From contig JANOBY010000236.1 of assembly GCA_031411935.1 (NCBI GenBank), forward strand, positions 1-11,597: a stretch of 11,597 nucleotides of DNA, given 5' to 3'. This document shows positions 7,225-11,597 of the stretch, piece after piece. The notes under the pieces are model-generated. The model worked only from the letters and a program-made list of their open reading frames with translations. It was not told the DNA's origin and made no database searches. Each line of letters begins with the position of its first letter. Within the stretch, counting starts at the first letter, position 1. This DNA comes from JAQGHR01 sp031411935 (GTDB lineage Bacteria > Planctomycetota > Planctomycetia > Isosphaerales > Isosphaeraceae). Both the position numbers and the translations under genes were made by a program.

Positions 7225-8079
7225 ATGGCCATCCCCATCATCGACACGCATCAGCACCTGTGGGACCTGAGCAAGTTCAAGCTGCCCTGGCTCGACGGCG
7301 AGCCTCGCCTGAACCGGTGCCACGTCCCCGAAGACTATCAGATGGCCATCGCCGGGCTGAACATCGTCAAGAGCGTGTACATGGAGGTGGATGTCGAGCC
7401 CTCCCAGCAGACCGCCGAGGCAGAGTATGTGCTCGACCTGTGCGAGAAGAACAAGGCCATCCCCTGCGCCGCGATCATCTCGGGCCGCCCCTCGCACGAC
7501 GGGTTCGCTGCCTACCTGGATCAATTCAAGGGACGCGCGGCCCTGAAGGGGCTCCGCCAGGTCCTGCATGGGCCTTCCACCCCCTCGGGCTACTGCCTCG
7601 ACCCCAAATTCGTGGCCGGGATGAAGACCCTGGGCGAGCGGGGGCTGAGCTTCGACCTCTGCATCAAGCCGACCGAACTGCCCAACATCGCGAAGCTGCT
7701 GGACGCCGCGCCCGACACCTCGTTCGTGCTCGATCACTGCGGCAACGCGAGCGTGAAGGACAAGGACCTGAGCACCTGGAGACGCGACCTGGCCAGGGTC
7801 GCCGAGCGCAAGAACGCCGTCTGCAAGGTCTCGGGGATCGTGGCCTCGGCCTCCCCCGGCCCGTGGACGACCGAGGACCTCGCGCCCATCGTGAACGGGG
7901 TGCTCGACACCTTCGGCCCCGACCGAGTGGTCTTCGGCGGAGACTGGCCGGTCTGCACCCTGGCGGCCTCGCTCAAGGAGTGGGTGGACTCCCTCAGGCA
8001 GATCATCGCGACCCGCAGCGAGGTCGATCAGAAAAAACTCCTGCACGACAACGCGATCCGGGTCTATCGTCTGGCCTGA
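7225..8079 (+). CDS. Amidohydrolase-2/COG3618 TIM-barrel metal-dependent hydrolase (probable sugar lactonase type)
   Basis: 284 residues from the ATG at 7225, preceded by GAGGAG about 7 nt upstream. The longer frame from 7150 begins with a non-ATG codon inside the inverted repeat and is rejected. The protein opens with IIDTHQHLWD, giving the metal-binding HxH pair (His9, His11) followed by LWD, typical of COG3618. Later come KGLRQVLHG (108-116), FVLDHCG (167-173) and VVFGGDWP (235-242), where Asp240 is the expected catalytic Asp at the end of strand 8. No signal peptide is seen, so it is cytoplasmic. Characterised relatives hydrolyse lactones such as L-fuconolactone, L-rhamnonolactone or 2-pyrone-4,6-dicarboxylate. 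The exact substrate cannot be read from the sequence. It lies 153 nt after glmS with a hairpin element between, so co-transcription is uncertain, and it is bounded on both sides by related inverted repeats. Confidence 0.9.
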   Translation: MAIPIIDTHQHLWDLSKFKLPWLDGEPRLNRCHVPEDYQMAIAGLNIVKSVYMEVDVEPSQQTAEAEYVLDLCEKNKAIPCAAIISGRPSHDGFAAYLDQFKGRAALKGLRQVLHGPSTPSGYCLDPKFVAGMKTLGERGLSFDLCIKPTELPNIAKLLDAAPDTSFVLDHCGNASVKDKDLSTWRRDLARVAERKNAVCKVSGIVASASPGPWTTEDLAPIVNGVLDTFGPDRVVFGGDWPVCTLAASLKEWVDSLRQIIATRSEVDQKKLLHDNAIRVYRLA

Positions 8080-8091
8080 CGGATCACGATT

Positions 8092-8184
8092 GAACCGCCA
8101 GGGCGCGAAGCCGCGGAGAGCGAGGAAGCGAGAATCAAGATCTCCATTCTTCTCACTCCCCGCGTGTTCGTGCCCTGGCGGTTC
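8092..8184. repeat. Long inverted repeat (AACCGCCAGG type) between convergent genes
   Basis: Arms 8092-8127 and 8149-8184 match at 29 of 36 positions on opposite strands, with a 21-nt spacer; the outer 13 bases of each arm are identical. The element occupies nearly the whole 108-nt gap between the convergent amidohydrolase stop (8079) and DUF3500 stop (8188), lying 12 nt from one and 3 nt from the other. It could act as a bidirectional transcription barrier, though there is no clear T-tract. Its end AACCGCCAGG recurs in the element at 7094-7181. Confidence 0.82.
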
Positions 8185-8187
8185 CAC

Positions 8188-9180
8188 TCAAGCCTTCTTG
8201 GCAATGTTCACATAGGCGTGAACATGCGGGGCGCCGCGGAAGTGCCAGACGAAGTTCGGCCCTTCGATCCGCCAGAGGTCCCATTCCTGGTCGTCGCCCA
8301 GGTCGTCCGCCTGGTAGAACGCCATGCGCAGGGCGTCGATCCCGCCCCCGCTCTTCATGATGTCCATGGCCTCGGCCACGTCCTTGTCGGGATAGGGGGA
8401 GAGCAGGGTCTTCATGACCGACTCGACCAGCGTCTTCTGGTCGCTCGACATCTCGCCCACGGTCAGGCCGGGGAACATGCCCGACTCGCCCTGCACGGCA
8501 ACGCGGGCCTCGCCCGGGGCTTTGGCCACGAGGGCCTTCTCTCGCTGCTTGCCGTCGAGGGCCTTGAACACCTCGTTGGCCTTCTGCGTCTGGTAGTAGA
8601 AGACGTTGCCCGGCAGGCCCTTCTGGCCGTCGCCCACGCCGTGCCCGTAGACGATCGGCCCGCCGAACGCGGCGTTCTCGGTCGAATCCCCGTCGGCGCG
8701 GATCGTGAGGTGCCGGCCCGTCATGACCCACTCGTACTTGCCGCTGCCGGGCTCGCCGAACAGGGCCACGCTGTAGTTGCCGATCCCGTCGTGGTCGTCC
8801 TTCATCTGCTTCTGGAAGCGCTCATATCCCTCGGGGCTCGTCACGCCGCGGAAGATCTCGTCGATGAGCTTCTGCTGGTCGGCGGTGAAATCGTCGCCGA
8901 TGGTCATCTCGGTGATGGCCCAGTTGGCGTTGATCCGCGTGCGCTTGGGGTCGTCCCAGGGAAGGCAAATGACCTTCTTCTGGGCGTCGGTCAGGGTCGC
9001 ATGGAACCGCTTCACGGCGGTCTCAGGATCGATCGCGCGAGGAACCGGCGCGGCAAAAACGAGCCTCGGCAAAAGGCCCCCCACAAGGGCGGCGCCCCCC
9101 ACAGCCTTCACAAAGTCGCGACGGGAGGTCACATCAAAGGAATGCCCCTCGGGGCGAGCGATCGGAGAATGATCGGCCAT
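8188..9180 (-). CDS. DUF3500 family protein with Tat signal
   Basis: 330 residues from the ATG at 9178-9180, which has GAGGA 8 nt upstream. The frame stays open upstream to 9324, but that stretch has no ribosome site and reads as low-complexity coding noise. Residues 19-23 are SRRDF, followed by a modest hydrophobic stretch VKAVGGAALVGGLLPRLVFAAP, so this is a twin-arginine export signal and the folded protein probably acts outside the cytoplasm. The mature part resembles DUF3500: a TLTDAQKK opening, WVMTGRHLTI, FGGPIVYGHG, ANEVFKALDGKQREKALV, and a C-terminal WRIEGPNFVWHF...PHVHAY. I assign the family by recalled pattern and could not search for it. The function is unknown. The conserved His in GRHL and the HVH pair near the end could bind a metal; that is inference. 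It is convergent with the amidohydrolase gene and has no same-strand partner adjacent. Confidence 0.82.
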   Translation of the reverse strand: MADHSPIARPEGHSFDVTSRRDFVKAVGGAALVGGLLPRLVFAAPVPRAIDPETAVKRFHATLTDAQKKVICLPWDDPKRTRINANWAITEMTIGDDFTADQQKLIDEIFRGVTSPEGYERFQKQMKDDHDGIGNYSVALFGEPGSGKYEWVMTGRHLTIRADGDSTENAAFGGPIVYGHGVGDGQKGLPGNVFYYQTQKANEVFKALDGKQREKALVAKAPGEARVAVQGESGMFPGLTVGEMSSDQKTLVESVMKTLLSPYPDKDVAEAMDIMKSGGGIDALRMAFYQADDLGDDQEWDLWRIEGPNFVWHFRGAPHVHAYVNIAKKA

Positions 9181-9523
9181 GGCGGCGGTCCTCGGGCGGG
9201 TGAGAGAAGGAAGGACGCGGGCGAACGCGCAACGCCCACGCAAGCCTGACTCTAACGCGACCCCTGGCCGCGAGGAAGTCCCTACCACGATCTCACACCC
9301 GGTCCGCCAGACTCGGATCGCCAAAGCTCAGAGGATCGGCACCGCTGAGTAGGGACATGGATCGAAAAGAAGGCACCGCAGCGGTGCGAGGCCCGATGCA
9401 TCGCGGAGTTAGGAGGCCCTCAAGGCAACCTCTTACAATTGTCAATAATCAGAATGTCCCCTTTTCCCTTTTCCCAGAATGTCCCCTTTTCCGCCCTTCC
9501 GTCCCCTTATTCCGCCCCGCGGT
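9181..9523. other. Intergenic region with repeat motifs and no supported gene
   Basis: This is a 343-nt stretch between the DUF3500 start and the DUF4239-like stop, both on the minus strand. It holds the 5' flank of the DUF3500 gene (no convincing promoter recognised), a small GC stem GCACCGC-a-GCGGTGC at 9373-9387, and an ACAATTGT palindrome at 9435-9442. The right end carries the tandem CAGAATGTCCCCTTTTCC motif. The region from 9430 to 9520 is pyrimidine-rich on the plus strand. The short open frames here have no ribosome sites and no recognisable product. Confidence 0.6.
9450..9513 (+). repeat. Tandem CAGAATGTCCCCTTTTCC motif
   Basis: Two exact 18-bp copies lie at 9450-9467 and 9475-9492, exactly 25 bp apart. 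A third, degenerate copy, CCGTCCCCTTATTCC, is at 9499-9513. The cluster ends 11 nt before the stop codon of the DUF4239-like gene. An inverted copy with one mismatch lies at 10443-10462 beyond the other end of that gene. No transposase gene is visible in the window. Confidence 0.8.
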
Positions 9524-10291
9524 TCAGCCACCGATTTGCGAGATCGCATAGCGCAGGGAATCGCTGGGGATACGGATGAGGCCGTCCATCGGCTCGCCGA
9601 GGTCGATGATGAGGAAGATGGACGCGGCGATCGACGCGGCGCAGACGCTCAGGGTCACGACCACCGTCGTGTTCCTCGGCGTGAGCAACGCGAACCCGGC
9701 GAACAGGACCCCCAGCCAGAAGGTGAGCACCGCGAGGAACGGCAAGGGCAGCAGCGGCGGCGAGGGCTGTCCGAGCGACCACCGAATCTTCGAGAGCTCC
9801 ACGCCAAGGTCGAGGGCCTGCTTCAGGATGGCCCGCTGCCCATCGGTCTTGGGGTCGAGGGCGTGGACCGCCTTCGCGAACGCGAGCCCCCGGGCGGTGA
9901 TCACGCCCGCATCGACCCCCTGGGTGTCCGTCCCCGAGCCCTGCTCGGGCCAGATCGCCGCGACGGCCGTCTCCACCACGCCGCGTAGCGCCTCGCGGAC
10001 TGGTGCCGCCTCGGGCCCGTATGCGGCCAACGAGCGGTCGAGGACGATCACGTCGGTCGAGAGCCGGGCGAAGCCATCGACCTCCGAATCGAAGGCCGTC
10101 TTGGCCGACGCGACGAGGAGCCCGATGACCAGGGCCACCATCGTGGCGATCAGCCCGATCCCATGCTGGATGGCGTCCTTCGACCCGCCGTCGAGATGAT
10201 CCCCGGGCAATCGCGAGCGGAGAGAGAATCCGGCGATCATGCCCACCATCGACGCCGCAAAGACCACCGACGCGATCAGCAACGATCCCAT
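9524..10291 (-). CDS. DUF4239-like (bestrophin-like) four-helix membrane protein
   Basis: 255 residues; the ATG at 10289-10291 has GAGAGG 5 nt upstream. Two N-terminal helices (about 3-22 and 44-62) are followed by a cytoplasmic-looking helical domain of about 120 residues. Two C-terminal helices follow (about 184-203 and 209-229), with the ending LGEPMDGLIRIPSDSLRYAI. The 2+2 helix layout with HGIGLIATMVALVIGLLVASA in helix 2 and the D-x-x-EPMDGLI-like tail fit the DUF4239 family, which is described as distantly bestrophin-like. I assign this by pattern and it needs a profile search. An ion-channel role is only a suggestion from the family comparison. It stands alone on the minus strand between repeat motifs, divergent from the PadR operon. 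Confidence 0.75.
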   Translation of the reverse strand: MGSLLIASVVFAASMVGMIAGFSLRSRLPGDHLDGGSKDAIQHGIGLIATMVALVIGLLVASAKTAFDSEVDGFARLSTDVIVLDRSLAAYGPEAAPVREALRGVVETAVAAIWPEQGSGTDTQGVDAGVITARGLAFAKAVHALDPKTDGQRAILKQALDLGVELSKIRWSLGQPSPPLLPLPFLAVLTFWLGVLFAGFALLTPRNTTVVVTLSVCAASIAASIFLIIDLGEPMDGLIRIPSDSLRYAISQIGG

Positions 10292-10535
10292 CCGAACCTC
10301 TCAATGGTATGTCAAGCACGAGAACGCCGACGACGGCGTCCAGGCCACATCATCGATCTTCGGCCCCAGGAGGCGATTCTATCCGCGTACCAATCGGCGG
10401 GCTAGCGATCACCCGACCAAATTGGCCCCGACAGCGAGACCAGGGGAAAACGGGACATTCTGCATTGTTATGGAAAAGGCGGGGAAAAGGGCCGCAAATT
10501 AGGGTCGGCATGATTCAGCCGTCAGATCAAGGGTA
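10292..10535. other. Divergent intergenic region with inverted CAGAATGTCCC motif
   Basis: This 244-nt stretch lies between the DUF4239-like start (minus) and the PadR promoter (plus). It holds the inverted copy of the left-side motif, two further GGAAAAGG/GGGGAAAAGG purine blocks at 10472-10490, and the left half of a TTCAGCC/GGCTGAA inverted repeat. Short frames crossing it show no ribosome site or recognisable protein. The 5' flank of the DUF4239-like gene (10292-10440) has no strong promoter match that I can defend. Confidence 0.55.
10443..10462 (-). repeat. Inverted copy of the CAGAATGTCCC motif
   Basis: Plus-strand GGGGAAAACGGGACATTCTG is the reverse complement of CAGAATGTCCCGTTTTCCCC. 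It differs from the 18-bp copies at 9450 and 9475 at a single position (G for C after the CCC). The two clusters face each other across about 1 kb containing only the DUF4239-like gene, like the ends of a cassette. Confidence 0.75.
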
Positions 10536-10549
10536 TTGACAGGGCTGAA
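10514..10549. promoter_or_regulatory. Inverted repeat TTCAGCC-N22-GGCTGAA around the -35 region
   Basis: TTCAGCC (10514-10520) and GGCTGAA (10543-10549) are perfect inverted 7-mers. The right half starts 2 nt after the TTGACA box, so a protein bound to both halves would straddle the -35 element of the padR promoter. It is distinct in sequence from the PadR-type palindrome over the -10. It may be a second regulator site or chance. Confidence 0.4.
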
Positions 10550-10563
10550 CACGTCGGTACTAT
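10536..10563 (+). promoter_or_regulatory. Sigma70-type promoter of the padR-HAAS operon
   Basis: A perfect TTGACA at 10536-10541 and TACTAT at 10558-10563 are separated by 16 nt. This predicts a transcript start near 10570, giving a leader of about 33 nt to the ATG at 10603. It is the strongest promoter match in the window. The -10 box lies inside the GGTACTA half of the operator palindrome. Confidence 0.75.
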
Positions 10564-10578
10564 GTGGAGCGTAGTACC
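10556..10578. promoter_or_regulatory. PadR-type operator palindrome GGTACTA-N9-TAGTACC
   Basis: GGTACTA at 10556-10562 and TAGTACC at 10572-10578 are perfect inverted repeats separated by 9 nt. Their half-site centres are 16 bp apart, suited to a winged-helix dimer. The palindrome covers the -10 box and predicted start point of the promoter just before a PadR gene. The simplest reading is PadR autorepression by blocking RNA polymerase; this is inference from position and family behaviour. Confidence 0.72.
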
Positions 10579-10602
10579 AATCTGGCGGGATGGGGGCCGG
10601 GG

Positions 10603-10935
10603 ATGCGGGGATGGGATGCCCAGTTGCGGCGCGGGGTTGTTGAGCTTGCGGTTCTGGCCACGATTGGTCGTGGCGAGACGTATGGATACCGCATTGTTGA
10701 GCAGCTTCGTGATCTGCCCGGTCTGGAGTTCACCGAGAGCACGGTTTACCCGGTGCTCACGCGACTGGCGAGCGAAGGGGCGATCGCGGTCCGGGCGGAA
10801 CCGTCGCCTTCGGGACCGCCCCGCAGGTACTACCGGATAACGGAGGAGGGCCGCTCGCGGATGGTCCGCATGGCGGCGGGATGGACCTTGATGTCCGGGT
10901 CGATGGCCCGGCTCCTGGAGGGAGCGAGTTCATGA
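10603..10935 (+). CDS. PadR-family transcriptional regulator
   Basis: 110 residues from the ATG at 10603, the short single-domain (PadR-s2) class. The sequence reads AQLRRGVVELAVLATIGRGETYGYRIVEQL, then FTESTVYPVLTRLASEGAI (recognition helix region, about 43-61), then the wing GPPRRYYRITEEGR (71-84), followed by a C-terminal dimerisation helix. These are the classic PadR signatures. The frame also opens at a GTG at 10564, but that codon lies within the -10/operator and upstream of the predicted transcript start, so it cannot be the start from this promoter. A G-rich GGGGCCGGGG precedes the chosen ATG. PadR proteins usually repress their own operon and release on binding a ligand or partner. 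The stop codon overlaps the start of the next gene (ATGA), so the two are translationally coupled, and the partner may control PadR activity. Confidence 0.93.
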   Translation: MRGWDAQLRRGVVELAVLATIGRGETYGYRIVEQLRDLPGLEFTESTVYPVLTRLASEGAIAVRAEPSPSGPPRRYYRITEEGRSRMVRMAAGWTLMSGSMARLLEGASS

Positions 10936-11555
10936 ACGTGACGATGACCACCGAGCGGCTACCCCGCGCCTTGCAAAAGCTGATTGACGCCAGGCTGGAC
11001 ACGATCGACCGGATGCTGCTCGGTCGGCTCCCACGCGCTGACAGGCTGGCGGTCACGCGGGACGTCGAGGGCCAGATCTTTGACCTCCTGGGCGAGCGCC
11101 CGGGTCACGAGCTTGATCGCGACGACGTCTTGATTGTGCTCTCCCGGCTTGACCCGCCCGAAGCTTACATTCCCGAAGAGGGGGGATACGAGGCGACCGC
11201 CGTGCTCCTGCCTTCGTCGTCCGTTGCCACGACGAGACGCTCGATCAACACAGAGGCCACTCTTGACGAACGCCGACGGGCCACCGTGATCGGGATCATC
11301 GGTCTGGTGCTGCTGGGCCTGGTGCTGGTCTGGCCGTTGGCGTACATGTTCGCCTTGTTCGCGGGTCTCGGAGAAGTCGCGCTCATTGGCTTGCTGGGCC
11401 TTTCCGCCCTGCTCTTGCTTGCGGCGGTGCCAACCCTGGTTCTCTCGATCCTCTGGAGGCGCGGGGGGAGCTGGGCCACGCTGGGAATCGTTGCGGGAGC
11501 GATCGGCCTTGTAGCCGGGCCGCTCAGCTCGATCGTCTTCTTGTTTCTTAGTTGA
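10932..11555 (+). CDS. HAAS-type membrane protein coupled to PadR
   Basis: 207 residues from the ATG at 10932, overlapping the padR stop by ATGA. The longer frame from 10881 lies inside padR and is rejected. Residues 8-80 are soluble and helical (RALQKLIDARLDTIDRMLLGRLPRADRLAVTRDVEGQIFDLL...DVLIVLSRLDPPEAYIPE). They match the general form of HAAS (HTH-associated alpha-helical signalling, DUF1700-like) domains, which typically occur beside PadR genes and are thought to relay membrane or envelope signals to the regulator. A polar linker (81-115) leads to about three or four hydrophobic helices (118-142, 147-175, 182-206). I assign the family from gene pairing and layout, so confidence is moderate. 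It is probably an inner-membrane protein with the HAAS part in the cytoplasm, modulating PadR. Only 42 nt follow its stop, so more operon genes may lie beyond the window. Confidence 0.72.
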   Translation: MNVTMTTERLPRALQKLIDARLDTIDRMLLGRLPRADRLAVTRDVEGQIFDLLGERPGHELDRDDVLIVLSRLDPPEAYIPEEGGYEATAVLLPSSSVATTRRSINTEATLDERRRATVIGIIGLVLLGLVLVWPLAYMFALFAGLGEVALIGLLGLSALLLLAAVPTLVLSILWRRGGSWATLGIVAGAIGLVAGPLSSIVFLFLS

Positions 11556-11597
11556 CGCTGTTTGGTGATGTTGGTCACGAGCCGGAAGCGTGGGGGA

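Noticed and set aside
9181..9324. Upstream extension of the DUF3500 protein
   Set aside because: It would bury the Tat signal 48 residues further in; the ATG at 9180 has a good ribosome site.
9373..9387. GCACCGC-a-GCGGTGC stem as a terminator
   Set aside because: The loop is too tight unless the stem opens to 5 bp, and no T-run follows; it is probably a REP-like scrap or chance.
10564..10602. GTG start giving a 123-residue PadR
   Set aside because: The codon lies inside the operator and -10 region, upstream of the predicted transcript start.
10826..10834. GGTACTACC inside padR as an extra operator half-site
   Set aside because: It encodes the conserved RYYR wing motif and has no matching second half at the right spacing.

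Overview
The window is GC-rich bacterial DNA with dense gene packing and C/G-ending codons in most genes. The content suggests a planctomycete of the Isosphaeraceae type: a Tat-exported DUF3500 protein, a DUF4239-like membrane protein, a PadR/HAAS pair, a long exported TPR protein, and intergenic hairpins built on AACCGCCAGG and CGCAGATG units. That assignment is inference from gene content; there is no rRNA or other phylogenetic marker here.

Layout. (1) 1-3925, minus strand: an acyltransferase-3 membrane protein followed by a long exported TPR-repeat protein, probably one transcription unit. (2) 4075-5101, plus strand: a 77-residue two-helix membrane protein, then a queuosine-precursor transporter (YhhQ/VUT family). 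(3) 5230-8079, plus strand: glmS, the entry enzyme for UDP-GlcNAc synthesis, then a COG3618-type amidohydrolase/lactonase. (4) 8188-9180, minus strand, convergent: a Tat-signal DUF3500 protein. (5) 9181-10602: two intergenic regions around a minus-strand four-helix DUF4239-like gene. This gene is bracketed by inverted copies of an 18-bp motif that is also tandemly repeated on the left side. (6) 10603-11555, plus strand: a PadR repressor gene overlapping by ATGA with a HAAS-type membrane protein gene. They sit behind a TTGACA-N16-TACTAT promoter whose -10 lies inside a perfect 7-bp-arm palindrome, a textbook layout for autorepression.

Most genes are ordinary housekeeping or accessory genes, and I see no complete new defence or biosynthetic system. 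The less ordinary signals are non-coding: three long imperfect inverted repeats (upstream of glmS, upstream of the amidohydrolase, and between the amidohydrolase and DUF3500 genes), the inverted motif pair around the DUF4239-like gene, and the PadR operator-promoter. Several start codons are moved inward from the longest open frame, using ribosome-binding sites, signal peptides and promoter position.
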